A stretch of 64,000 nt of DNA, from the NCBI RefSeq assembly GCF_014639235.1, contig NZ_BMFU01000001.1, forward strand, positions 558,001-622,000, written 5' to 3'. The stretch is from Paenibacillus silvae. Its GTDB lineage: Bacteria > Bacillota > Bacilli > Paenibacillales > Paenibacillaceae. The notes below the pieces were generated by a model. It was not told the origin of the DNA. It made no database searches and was given only the letters and a program-made list of their open reading frames with translations. Positions 45,031 to 53,620 of the stretch are shown here, piece by piece. The translations under genes and the position numbers were made by a program. Numbering within the stretch: position 1 is the stretch's first letter; each line of letters starts with the position of its first letter.

Positions 45031-46907
45031 TCTACCCCTCCAACGTTCCTGTCATAGAGCACCACGGACATGACGGATGCCTGACCTTTCTTCACTTGCT
45101 TGAATGGAGCAAAACTCCATGATTTTACACGATCCGGGTTGGTGATCACCATCGGAGTCGTGAGTGACGCCGCTTGCTCACGCAATACCGCCAGATCAAA
45201 TTTGATGAGCAGCTGTCCAGGCTCTACTGTATCGCCTTCCTGTACAAACGCTTCAAAATGCCCCTTCAGCTGCGAGGTATCAATCCCGATATGAAGCAGG
45301 ACCTCCAGCCCCTCTCGCGTGGAGATGCCAAGGGCGTGCATCGTCGGATACAAGTGCATAATCGTTCCGAACACAGGTGATACCAGTTCTCCACGCTCCG
45401 GCACAAAGGCAACACCGTCTCCCACCAGCTTGGCTGCAAAAATCTGATCCGGCACTTCCTCAATCGGCAGCATCTTACCTTGAACTGGCGCTGCAAACAA
45501 TACCTGCTGCAGATCCCGTTCCAGCAGCTTGGCAATCTCCTCCCGAATCAATTCGGAATAGGTGCCAAATACGACCTGCACGTTGCCGCCGCCCAGCTTG
45601 ATCAAACCTGCTGATCCCAGGTTTTTCATCGCGCCTGTATCGATCAAACGATCGTCATGAACCGTCAGACGCAGACGTGTAATACACGCCTCTACCTGCA
45701 CGATATTGCTTTTTCCGCCCAACGCTTCGAGAATCAACGGCGCCTGATAAGGGATATTGCCTACCCAATCTTCCAGCATAGACCCTTCTTCCCGTCCAGG
45801 CGTCGGTATTTTGAACGTACGAATCGCCCAGCGGAACAAGAAATAATAAACCAGCCCATATAGTATGCCAATCGGAATAAGCTTCCAAGCATTCTCGGAC
45901 AGATGGAAATTGAGTATGTAGTCAATGACACCCGCCGAGTACGAGAAGCCGTGACGAATATCCAGCCAATAACTTAGCCACATCGCTACCCCGGACATCA
46001 CTGCATGTACGATAAACAAATACGGCGCCGCAAAAAGAAAGGCAAACTCAATCTGCTCCGACACCCCTGTTAAAAAACAGACGAGTGCAGACGTGAGAAA
46101 TGTTTTTCTGATCTTTGGCTTCAGGTCTTCCCTGGCCTCCTGAATAATCGCAAGTGCGATTGCAGGAATAGCAAACATCATAATAGGAAAAAGCCCTGCC
46201 ATAAAAAATCCGGCTGACGGATCACCCGCGAAGAAGCGCGGAAGATCTCCCTGTACAATCTGACCGCCCGGTGTTTCGTAAGTTCCCAGCTGGAACCAGA
46301 ATACGTTATTAAGCAGATGGTGAAGTCCAAAAGCTACCAGCACCCGGTATAATACGCCATAGATGAACAGCCCGAAGCCGCCAAGACTGTATTCCCAGGT
46401 TGCAATGGAGTTCAAGCCCTCTTGCAGGATGGGGGCAAGCCACAACATAAAGCAAGAAAACAGGGCCGAGCAGAGCCCGACGATCAGTAAAACAAACCTC
46501 GAACCACCAAAAAATTGTAATATTTCGGGCAGTTTAATGCTTTTGAACCGATTATGCATGCCTCCGGCAAAGGCGCCGAGAATAATTCCAATTAATGAAG
46601 CAGGCTGTACTGTACCATCACCGAAGTGTTTGGTGACCTGATCATAAATAACGATACCAGCCAGCGCTGCGAGTCCCGCTTGCCCGGCCTGATTGGAGAG
46701 TCCAAGCGCCACGCCAACAGCGAACAAATACGGCAAAAAATAAAAAATACCGTGTCCGGCCACGGTAGACACTTCACCAACCACTCCCAAGCCCCAGGCG
46801 TTCCAGGGCAGACTGCCCACGCTGAGCAGAATGGCGGCAGCGGGCAGGACCATTGTAGGCAGCATAACCGCTCTTCCGAGCTGCTGCAAGGATCCGAGCC
46901 AATTCAT
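45027..46907 (-). CDS. nagE: PTS permease EIICBA, N-acetylglucosamine-type (NagE-like)
   Basis: The 626-residue membrane permease is ordered IIC-IIB-IIA. The IIC part (about 1-375, ten spans) is close to NagE: SIKLPEILQFFGGSRFV, GDLPRFFAGDPSAGFFMAGL and HGFSYSAGVIDYILNF. The IIB site is Cys in EACITRLRLTV; the IIA site is His in GLEVLLHIGIDT. Glucose is the alternative substrate, but the IIC sequence favours N-acetylglucosamine. Four-base overlap with ptsI indicates translational coupling. The promoter lies directly upstream, and GAAAGGAG precedes the ATG. No antiterminator gene or target is visible. Confidence 0.88.
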   Translation of the reverse strand: MNWLGSLQQLGRAVMLPTMVLPAAAILLSVGSLPWNAWGLGVVGEVSTVAGHGIFYFLPYLFAVGVALGLSNQAGQAGLAALAGIVIYDQVTKHFGDGTVQPASLIGIILGAFAGGMHNRFKSIKLPEILQFFGGSRFVLLIVGLCSALFSCFMLWLAPILQEGLNSIATWEYSLGGFGLFIYGVLYRVLVAFGLHHLLNNVFWFQLGTYETPGGQIVQGDLPRFFAGDPSAGFFMAGLFPIMMFAIPAIALAIIQEAREDLKPKIRKTFLTSALVCFLTGVSEQIEFAFLFAAPYLFIVHAVMSGVAMWLSYWLDIRHGFSYSAGVIDYILNFHLSENAWKLIPIGILYGLVYYFLFRWAIRTFKIPTPGREEGSMLEDWVGNIPYQAPLILEALGGKSNIVQVEACITRLRLTVHDDRLIDTGAMKNLGSAGLIKLGGGNVQVVFGTYSELIREEIAKLLERDLQQVLFAAPVQGKMLPIEEVPDQIFAAKLVGDGVAFVPERGELVSPVFGTIMHLYPTMHALGISTREGLEVLLHIGIDTSQLKGHFEAFVQEGDTVEPGQLLIKFDLAVLREQAASLTTPMVITNPDRVKSWSFAPFKQVKKGQASVMSVVLYDRNVGGVE

Positions 46908-46931
46908 GGCGACCTCTCCTTTCTATCCTAG

Positions 46932-46960
46932 ATGGTAAGCTTTGCGCAGCATTTTGTCAA
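46932..46960 (-). promoter_or_regulatory. Promoter of nagE-ptsI
   Basis: On the minus strand TTGACA (46960-46955), a 17-base spacer and TACCAT (46937-46932) lie just before the ribosome binding site. This implies a leader of only about 20 bases, too short for a PTS antiterminator hairpin. Confidence 0.6.
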
Positions 46961-46984
46961 AGCAAAAGCGACATGTCGAACATG

Positions 46985-47016
46985 AAAAATCCCGTGATTT
47001 CAAAAGATCACGGGAT
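46985..47016 (-). terminator. Terminator of the aroA/CoA-binding transcript
   Basis: ATCCCGTGAT pairs with ATCACGGGAT over an eight-base loop, and T residues follow on the minus strand. Confidence 0.9.
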
Positions 47017-47080
47017 GCTCATTAGAATTCTAAGTTGAATATGCGTTCCATGAACGAATTCATGACGACAGCACGGCCTG

Positions 47081-47515
47081 TTAGCCACGACCAGCGCCGC
47101 GCAGAACGATGGAATCCTCTACCTTGATACAACGATTGGTTACTGCCGTCATACCGTTCTCTGCGGCAATCTGGACAGCCTCATCACTATGAATACCGAG
47201 CTGGAGCCATAACACATTAGCCTTGATTGCAGCAGCTTCCCGAGCGACTTCCGCACAAAACTCATCACGCCGAAAAACATTCACAATGTCCACCGGCTCC
47301 GGGATATCTGCAAGGGTGGCATATACCTTTTCGCCAAGAATCTCTCCTTGTGCCTGTGGGTTCACAGGAATGATGCGATACCCCCTGCTTTGCATCGCTT
47401 CCGCAACCATATACGAGGTACGATCCGATTTGTCCGATAAGCCGACTACGGCGATGTTGCCTGCATTGCGCAAAATATGTCCAATTTCTTCGCGAGTAGG
47501 GTTGTTAAATTCCAT
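47081..47515 (-). CDS. CoA-binding domain protein (YccU-like)
   Basis: The 144-residue single-domain Rossmann-fold protein belongs to the CoA-binding family related to succinyl-CoA synthetase alpha. Visible marks are GNIAVVGLSDKSDRTSYMVA near the N-terminus, YRIIPVNPQ, PVDIVNVFRR and VLWLQLGIHSDEA. The physiological role is unknown. The ATG at 47515 follows AAAGGATGG, and the gene starts 36 bases after the aroA stop, so the two are likely co-transcribed. Confidence 0.88.
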   Translation of the reverse strand: MEFNNPTREEIGHILRNAGNIAVVGLSDKSDRTSYMVAEAMQSRGYRIIPVNPQAQGEILGEKVYATLADIPEPVDIVNVFRRDEFCAEVAREAAAIKANVLWLQLGIHSDEAVQIAAENGMTAVTNRCIKVEDSIVLRGAGRG

Positions 47516-47551
47516 GTTCAAGCACCATCCTTTTCTGCTTAACGTGTTAAT

Positions 47552-48847
47552 TTACTCTTTTACCCATTCAACCGAGGCGCCAAGCGCCTGCAAATGATCA
47601 AAATATTGCGGATATGACTTGGCTACATGGTGTGCATCCCGAATACGGAGAGGCTGCTTGGCACGAAGACCTACGACCGTAAGGGCCATAATAACGCGGT
47701 GATCATAGTGAGCATTGATCTCTACGCCGCCCTCGACACCTTCAGGACGTCCGTGTACGATAATCTCGGCCTGACGCTCCTCAACGTTCGCTCCTGCCTT
47801 GCGCAGTTCATTCAAATAATCCGTAATTCGGTCACATTCCTTGTAACGCAGGTTCTCTACATTATAAAACCGTGACGTGCCTTCCGCAAATACAGCCGCA
47901 GCTACCATGGCCAATACAGCATCTGTAGCAGCATCTCCATCGAACTCAATCGCCTTTAATCGGCCGTTTCCTTGAACGTGAACGATGTCATTCTCATGAG
48001 TAAGCGGCACTTCCATCATGCGCAGCACATCAACAATGGCACGTTCCCCTTGTTTGCTCTGCTCCATCAATCTGAGGATCTTCACATCCGAATGGGTAAC
48101 CGCTGCAGCAGCAAGTACAGCAGCAGAGCCCGGATAGTCTCCTTGAACGGTGTATGTTGTTGGCTTGTATGCTTGTCGGCCAGGAACCTGGAACGACATG
48201 TAGTCCTCGCTTGCATGAATAACGATGCCGGCTTGTTCAAGCACTTCCAGCGTTTGCCCGATGACCACTTTCGATTTCAGATCGTTCAGAACCTCGATGG
48301 TACTGTCTTCAGCAAGCAAAGGTGTCACAAACAGCAGGGCGCTCAAATACTGGGAACTTACGGAGCCGGACACCCGAATGTGTCCACCCTTGGCCTCGCC
48401 GCCTTTAATGGTGATTGGAAGACGTCCTTGCTGATGTTCGACCTGTACACCCATTTGACCCAGAGCATCAATCAGATCGTCATGGGGACGTTTACCCAGA
48501 GAATCGGGATACGTATTCACAAAGGTAACCTCAGGGCACAGCGCTGTAACACCCATCAGGAAACGAAGCACCGCACCGGCATTGCCAACATTTAATTCGC
48601 GCACATCGCGAGGGTGGCTGCCAAAGCCTTGAATAACGATTTTGCTGTCATCCTCTTCCAGCACCGCACCAAGATCGCGAATACATCTTCGCATAGCGTC
48701 ACTGTCCTCACTATGTGCAGGGAAGTGAATGGTGCTCGTTCCTTCCGCCAGCGCAGCAGCCAGCAAGTAACGAGTTGTGTAGTTTTTGGAGGACAGGGCT
48801 CCGATTTCCCCATTCAGCTCAGGGGTAGGGTTAACGATAACGTCCAT
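47552..48847 (-). CDS. aroA: 3-phosphoshikimate 1-carboxyvinyltransferase (EPSP synthase)
   Basis: AroA joins PEP to shikimate-3-phosphate in aromatic amino acid synthesis. The 431 residues show SSKNYTTRYLLAAALAEG (substrate-binding lysine), GNAGAVLRFL, SGSVSSQYLSALLF, GDYPGSAAVLAAAAV, EFDGDAATDAVLAM, RYKECDRI and AHYDHRVIMAL. The glycine loop that contacts PEP and glyphosate reads NAGAVLRFL, with Ala where most enzymes have Thr and Phe where E. coli has Pro. AAAGGAGAA precedes the ATG. aroK lies 600 bases away on the same strand, with an opposite gene between them. Confidence 0.93.
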   Translation of the reverse strand: MDVIVNPTPELNGEIGALSSKNYTTRYLLAAALAEGTSTIHFPAHSEDSDAMRRCIRDLGAVLEEDDSKIVIQGFGSHPRDVRELNVGNAGAVLRFLMGVTALCPEVTFVNTYPDSLGKRPHDDLIDALGQMGVQVEHQQGRLPITIKGGEAKGGHIRVSGSVSSQYLSALLFVTPLLAEDSTIEVLNDLKSKVVIGQTLEVLEQAGIVIHASEDYMSFQVPGRQAYKPTTYTVQGDYPGSAAVLAAAAVTHSDVKILRLMEQSKQGERAIVDVLRMMEVPLTHENDIVHVQGNGRLKAIEFDGDAATDAVLAMVAAAVFAEGTSRFYNVENLRYKECDRITDYLNELRKAGANVEERQAEIIVHGRPEGVEGGVEINAHYDHRVIMALTVVGLRAKQPLRIRDAHHVAKSYPQYFDHLQALGASVEWVKE

Positions 48848-48936
48848 GGATGATATTCTCCTTTTATAATGTTAGTGAGAAAGCTGTAATAACTAGTGTG
48901 AGGCTGTACCAAGGTGCACGGTCAGATAAGGCCAAA

Positions 48937-48966
48937 TTGACATCCCCCGTATCCCTTGGGTATCAT
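48937..48966 (+). promoter_or_regulatory. Promoter of the rhodanese gene
   Basis: TTGACA (48937-48942), an 18-base spacer and TATCAT (48961-48966) lie 40 bases before the start codon. Confidence 0.6.
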
Positions 48967-49005
48967 GAATAGGCGTTAAGTCCATATAGAAAAGAGGACC
49001 TGAAT

Positions 49006-49311
49006 ATGACACAAGTCGCTGAAATTCAAACATCTGAGCTGCGCCGCCGTTTACAGGCAGGAGAGAAGCTGCAGATGATCGACGTCCGCGAGGATGAAGA
49101 AGTCGCACAAGGCATGATCGAGGGGGCCAAGCATATTCCTCTGGGACAGATTCCCGATCGCTTGTCCGAGATTGATAAATCGGGCGAGATCATTATCATC
49201 TGCCGCAGCGGTTATCGCAGCGAACGAGCTTGTGAATATTTGCAGCAGCTCGGCTATGATGGCTGTACAAATATGGTTGGCGGCATGCTTCAATGGGAGC
49301 AGGAAAGCTAA
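49006..49311 (+). CDS. Single-domain rhodanese-like protein
   Basis: This is a 101-residue sulfurtransferase-type protein. MIDVREDEEVAQGMIEGA and HIPLGQIP are the conserved rhodanese regions, and the active-site loop CRSGYRS near residue 67 holds the cysteine that would carry persulfide. It probably takes part in sulfur transfer or thiol homeostasis; the partner is unknown. It is monocistronic, with promoter and terminator visible, and sits opposite to the aroA and aroK genes around it. Confidence 0.92.
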   Translation: MTQVAEIQTSELRRRLQAGEKLQMIDVREDEEVAQGMIEGAKHIPLGQIPDRLSEIDKSGEIIIICRSGYRSERACEYLQQLGYDGCTNMVGGMLQWEQES

Positions 49312-49316
49312 CCTCC

Positions 49317-49343
49317 GAAGCGGGCCGCACGGCCCGTTTTTTG
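49317..49343 (+). terminator. Terminator after the rhodanese gene
   Basis: CGGGCC and GGCCCG form the stem over GCAC and six T residues follow. Confidence 0.92.
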
Positions 49344-49439
49344 ATACATTCTACTTACTACGATAATTCTATATAAATTGAACTGTTATTTACATCTTCA
49401 ATTCAATTTACAACTCATTCAACTGCAGCGATCACAAGC

Positions 49440-49949
49440 TTAGACGCGGTAATGCGCTAAAATTAAACGAGTCACTTCGGCCGCAGACAGCGCCGTTGTA
49501 TCCACTGTGTAATGTGCGAATCGATAAGCATCTTTGCGTTCTTCCATAATCGTGCGAATTCGTTCCTCCGCGTTGCCCACCAGCAATGGACGGTTATCAC
49601 AGCCGCTAACACGTTCTACAATAACTGCAGGGTCTGCTGTCAAGGCAACGACCCATCCGTTGCTCGACATCACTTCGCAGTTCTCTGCCCGAAGCACAAC
49701 GCCGCCGCCAGTCGCAATGACCTGTGCATCGTTTTCCAGCACCGAGCATAACATTCGGCTCTCGGCTTCACGGAAATATGACTCTCCCTTGGCCGTAAAC
49801 AATTCCGGAATCGAACAGCCTTCCTCCTGCTCCACCGCAGCATCCACATCAATGAGCTGATACTCCAGTTCCTGTGAAAGCATCTGGGCAACAGTTGACT
49901 TGCCGGTTCCCATCATGCCGATGAGAATAATATTTTTAGACTTGCTCAA
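49440..49949 (-). CDS. aroK: Shikimate kinase
   Basis: It phosphorylates shikimate, two steps before AroA product formation is complete. The 169 residues have the P-loop GMMGTGKST, DVDAAVEQEEG, the FREAESRML arginine region, ATGGGVVLR and the lid DNRPLLVG. AAAGGAG lies eight bases before a TTG at 49949; an upstream in-frame GTG overlaps that site, so the TTG is chosen. A lone gene, but near aroA. Confidence 0.92.
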   Translation of the reverse strand: MSKSKNIILIGMMGTGKSTVAQMLSQELEYQLIDVDAAVEQEEGCSIPELFTAKGESYFREAESRMLCSVLENDAQVIATGGGVVLRAENCEVMSSNGWVVALTADPAVIVERVSGCDNRPLLVGNAEERIRTIMEERKDAYRFAHYTVDTTALSAAEVTRLILAHYRV

Positions 49950-50144
49950 GGTGTACACTCCTTTAATTCAAGCATTTCGTGAGCATTTTTTCCCTATCAT
50001 AACACAGCCCTGCGAACGGGGGAAGGCCATGCCTGTACCGACAAGGCTTTCGACCATCTCTAGCACACGCGCTTCCTCCTCTTGGACGCTGTACTTCTCC
50101 AACTTGATCGCCTGAAGGTCCAGTTTCCCTCTCAAAAAATAAAG

Positions 50145-50191
50145 TAAAAAGGACCTGGCGGTGTCCGGAATGAATCCGGCCCTCCAGGTCC
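50145..50191 (-). terminator. Terminator after gnd
   Basis: GGACCTGG pairs with CCAGGTCC, with an inner CCGGA/TCCGG hairpin. Five T residues follow on the minus strand. Between here and aroK (49950-50144) no gene was recognised. Confidence 0.88.
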
Positions 50192-50215
50192 CTATGATTA
50201 TTCTACGGTTGAAGC

Positions 50216-51625
50216 TTACTCCATCCAGTTGTGGTGGAAGCTGCCTTCTTTGTCCACACGTTTGAATGTGTGCGCCCCGAAGTAGTCGCGTTGTGCTTGC
50301 AGCAGGTTTGCCGGCAAACGCTCTGTGCGGTAGCTGTCATAGTAGGACAATGCGCTGGAGAAGCCCGGTACAGGGATACCTTGTTTCACCGCTACAGCAA
50401 CAACTTCACGCCATGCATCCTGATAGGATTCCACGATGTTTTGGAAGTACGGATCAAGCAGCAGGTTTTTGAGGGCTGCGTCTTTGTCGTATGCTTCCTT
50501 GATGTTTTGCAGGAACTGCGAACGGATAATGCAGCCGCCGCGGAAGATCATCGCGATGTTGCCGTACTTCAGATCCCAGCCATACTCGTCAGATGCAGCA
50601 CGCATCTGTGCGAAGCCTTGGGCATAGGATACGATTTTACTTGCGAACAGCGCTTTGCGCACGCTCTCGATGAACGCTTTTTTGTCACCGGAGAAGGCTT
50701 CGGCTTTAGGTCCGTTCAGAATTTTGCTTGCCGCGATACGCTCGTCTTTCATGGCTGACAAGAAACGGGAGAATACGGATTCCGTAATCATGGACAACGG
50801 TACGCCGAGATCGAGCGCGCTTTGGCTTGTCCATTTGCCTGTTCCTTTTTGTCCAGCCGCATCCAGAATGACATCCACCATCGGTTTGCCGGTTTCCGGG
50901 TCGTATTTGGAGAAAATGTCTGCCGTAATCTCGATCAGATAGCTGTCAAGTTCACCTTTGTTCCAGTCCGTGAAGATTTCGTGCAGTTCCTCTACAGAAA
51001 CGTTCAAAACGGATTTGAGCAGGTGGTACGCCTCTCCGATCAATTGCATGTCACCATACTCAATGCCGTTATGTACCATTTTCACATAATGTCCGGCACC
51101 GTCCGGTCCGATATATGTACAACATGGGTCGTCACCAACTTTGGCCGAAATCGCCGTCAGGATCGGTTCCACCAGTTTATAAGCACTTTCCTGTCCGCCT
51201 GGCATAATGGAAGGGCCTTTCAGTGCGCCTTCTTCACCGCCGGATACGCCTGTACCGATGAAGCGAATGCCTTTGTCCTCCAGCTCTTTGCTGCGACGAA
51301 CCGTGTCAGGGAAATATGCGTTTCCGCCATCAATGATGATGTCGCCCTCATCCAGGTGTGGAAGCAGCTGCTCAATTGTTGCGTCTGTTGCTTTACCCGC
51401 TTGTACCATGATCAGAATTTTGCGCGGGGACTCCAGGGAGGATACGAACTCTTCAATGGAGAATGTACCTGTGAGGTTTCTGCCTTCAGCTTCCTTCAGC
51501 AGGTCATGTGTCTTCTCTGGCGAACGGTTGAATACCGATACCGAGAAGCCTCTGCTTTCAATATTAAAGGCCAAATTTTTACCCATGACTGCCAGGCCGA
51601 TTACGCCGATTTGCTGTTTTGTCAT
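50216..51625 (-). CDS. gnd: 6-phosphogluconate dehydrogenase, decarboxylating
   Basis: It oxidises 6-phosphogluconate to ribulose 5-phosphate and CO2 in the pentose phosphate pathway. The 469 residues (normal family length) begin MTKQQIGVIGLAVMGKNLA with the Rossmann loop. FNRSPEKT at the adenine-ribose phosphate site suggests NADP. The substrate site GVSGGEEGALKGPSIMPGG, KMVHNGIEYGDMQLI and C-terminal tail ALSYYDSYRTERLPANLLQA are intact. GGAGG lies before the ATG at 51625; in-frame upstream codons would pass through it. Confidence 0.96.
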   Translation of the reverse strand: MTKQQIGVIGLAVMGKNLAFNIESRGFSVSVFNRSPEKTHDLLKEAEGRNLTGTFSIEEFVSSLESPRKILIMVQAGKATDATIEQLLPHLDEGDIIIDGGNAYFPDTVRRSKELEDKGIRFIGTGVSGGEEGALKGPSIMPGGQESAYKLVEPILTAISAKVGDDPCCTYIGPDGAGHYVKMVHNGIEYGDMQLIGEAYHLLKSVLNVSVEELHEIFTDWNKGELDSYLIEITADIFSKYDPETGKPMVDVILDAAGQKGTGKWTSQSALDLGVPLSMITESVFSRFLSAMKDERIAASKILNGPKAEAFSGDKKAFIESVRKALFASKIVSYAQGFAQMRAASDEYGWDLKYGNIAMIFRGGCIIRSQFLQNIKEAYDKDAALKNLLLDPYFQNIVESYQDAWREVVAVAVKQGIPVPGFSSALSYYDSYRTERLPANLLQAQRDYFGAHTFKRVDKEGSFHHNWME

Positions 51626-51837
51626 CTGGTCCTCCATCCTTTGCTCCAATTAATTTTATTGAAAAAAAATCTCAACAATACACCCATTTTAACGGTTTTA
51701 TGTATGAAAGTGAACCCCGCTCCCTCGCCGGGCAGCGATAAAACGCCTCAATTTGCAAAGCTGTTCATCGTATTTTCATAAAATACGTTATTATAGTAAG
51801 AGCAACGAATCTTTAGCATAAATGGAGGAGCTTGCAA

Positions 51838-52443
51838 ATGGCCTTTGCACAACTTTCAAATGAAGAACAGTTTTCGCTCGATATCCGAAGAACCTGTCTT
51901 TTGGGAGCTTATATGAATGAATGGGGCATGCCCGAGAGCAGAATAGTTCTTTCCCAAGCCGTTCGCAACATTCATGTGGAAATTTATTATTTTCCTGCAA
52001 CGATACAATCAGGCATTTCCCGATTTGTCACTGTGAACTTGTCTCAAGCCACACGACCATCAGGGGAACGAGTCGCCGCAGAGTGGATGCTTGCGCTGCC
52101 CACGGAACTAGGGGGTGTAACGGTGGAGCAAGTCAACACTTATGCAGCGGATTTGATTACTCACCATATCGAAAACGCTCCGAACTCCAGCATCCCGCGT
52201 GTGATGGAACCAAGTGCACTTGCACCAGCAGCATGGAATGCGAATGCCCTGTTAATCGACGAGCTGCGGGGAGAAAATGAATCTCTCGAACAAATTTACA
52301 CTGGTCAGGAGACGGTGCCTCTGTTGTGGGTTATCCCGATCACTGCACATGAAGCCGACCTGATTCTAAAACAAGGGATTGAGGAATTCGATGTGCATAT
52401 AGAGAATAGTGACTACTCTGTCATTGATCCCCTCCGTCCATAG
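51838..52443 (+). CDS. SUFU (suppressor of fused)-like domain protein
   Basis: This is a 201-residue soluble protein whose second half fits bacterial SUFU-domain proteins: MLALPTELGG region, then VPLLWVIPITAHEADLILKQ near the C-terminus. Bacterial members are often found as immunity or stress-response proteins, but no function is established for this one, and no toxin gene is adjacent. GGAGGAG is seven bases before the ATG at 51838. A terminator-like hairpin follows. Confidence 0.65.
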   Translation: MAFAQLSNEEQFSLDIRRTCLLGAYMNEWGMPESRIVLSQAVRNIHVEIYYFPATIQSGISRFVTVNLSQATRPSGERVAAEWMLALPTELGGVTVEQVNTYAADLITHHIENAPNSSIPRVMEPSALAPAAWNANALLIDELRGENESLEQIYTGQETVPLLWVIPITAHEADLILKQGIEEFDVHIENSDYSVIDPLRP

Positions 52444-52513
52444 AAAGATACGAAGCTGACCGTTCTCCCCAAACACAAGATGCAGCTTTCATTAAAACAT
52501 TCATTACAACATT

Positions 52514-52563
52514 AAAGGGCTGGCCCTTAGCCATGAACATGACCTTTGGGAACAGCCCTTTTC
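52514..52563 (+). terminator. Hairpin after the SUFU gene
   Basis: AAAGGGCTG and CAGCCCTTT form a 9-bp stem with a short T tail. Confidence 0.6.
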
Positions 52564-52593
52564 AACGTAAATCGATACTCAAACACCTCTGCC

Positions 52594-53193
52594 TCATCCT
52601 TCCAGCATCAACAGATGTCCGGACAATCGCCGCAGTGCCTCACGGCAGGCGTCAGCCTTCTCTGTATTACGGATCTCTATGGCATCGTGAAGTCGCTCCA
52701 GCTCATCATCGATTTCCATGCGCAGCAGCATCAGCCGCTCCTCGCCTTCGCGCGAGAGGAACATCTCTTCCATCTCTTCCGCCGTCGGCGCAGGTTCCTT
52801 TTGAAATATAACCTTTTGCTTGAAGCCTGACACTTCCACCAGACGGATCACTTCGCCAAATAAAATATTCTCCACCGTCATCTGCTGATCCTTGAAGCGC
52901 TTTACCACCGCATGCCCGCGTGTATCGCCAATCAGCTTCTCCAGCCACTCGGCAAGCCTCGCATCCTTGATCAGATAATCCCCTGTCATTTTGTAATTCC
53001 CGCTGCGCGTCTGTTGAAAACGGAGCTTTACCAGCTTGCGTCCGGTGCGGACTGACAGAATAAAGAAGGATTCGTCCTCGCTCCAATATAGTGAATACCC
53101 CTCACGGATGAGGTCTTTGATTAGATTTTGGATATGCCGACGGTTGAACCGCAGCTCCAGATTGCAATATTCAACTTCATAACTCTTGTTCAC
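52594..53193 (-). CDS. Unrecognised 199-residue protein
   Basis: I do not recognise a family. The protein is soluble, rich in charged residues, and mostly helical in its last third, where heptad-like leucines (EEMFLSREGEERLMLLRM, EIDDELERLHDAIE) suggest a coiled coil. The N-terminal half alternates short beta-like segments (SLYWSEDESFFILSV). The start is GTG at 53193 preceded by GGAGGGAG. It stands alone. Codon use looks like that of the neighbours. Confidence 0.75.
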   Translation of the reverse strand: MNKSYEVEYCNLELRFNRRHIQNLIKDLIREGYSLYWSEDESFFILSVRTGRKLVKLRFQQTRSGNYKMTGDYLIKDARLAEWLEKLIGDTRGHAVVKRFKDQQMTVENILFGEVIRLVEVSGFKQKVIFQKEPAPTAEEMEEMFLSREGEERLMLLRMEIDDELERLHDAIEIRNTEKADACREALRRLSGHLLMLEG

Positions 53194-53620
53194 GGCACTC
53201 CCTCCATCTGTACCGGATCAACTCCGGCCTCATGTTTCAAGCGCTTTTGTTACATCGGCTTACCCTATTTTATACTTCATTTTATGTAAGGGTACTTGGT
53301 TATTTGACTATTTTTCACCGAAACCGAATCCGGACTGCAGCTTTCCGCAAATGCACAGGGGCAAGCTTCCCGATCGATACGCGGTACAACAGATGAAGCA
53401 GGCCCACTTTCGTTCGGACTGTGTTGACGCCTTATCACATGACTTGACCTTACATCATCAGATGTTGTAATTTATGCTCCGCTCTGCGAGACAAGACCCA
53501 TTTGCACTAAATAACATGTTGCTGACATGAGAATCAACCAAAAAAGCCCCTCAGCCTGCCGGCCGATGGAGCTCCCTAGTGATGATATACGTACATGTCC
53601 GATAAACGATCATAATGAAA
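53194..53620. other. Intergenic region without a recognised gene
   Basis: Open frames here lack ribosome binding sites and recognisable sequence. Near the right end (53538-53575) an imperfect hairpin (CCTC...GGAG with GCC/GGC) beside an A run at 53540-53545 is a possible terminator for the MFS gene on the minus strand. Confidence 0.45.

Noticed and set aside
53186..53470. 94-codon plus-strand frame in the intergenic region
   Set aside because: No ribosome binding site, no family resemblance, and it begins inside the region in front of the minus-strand gene.
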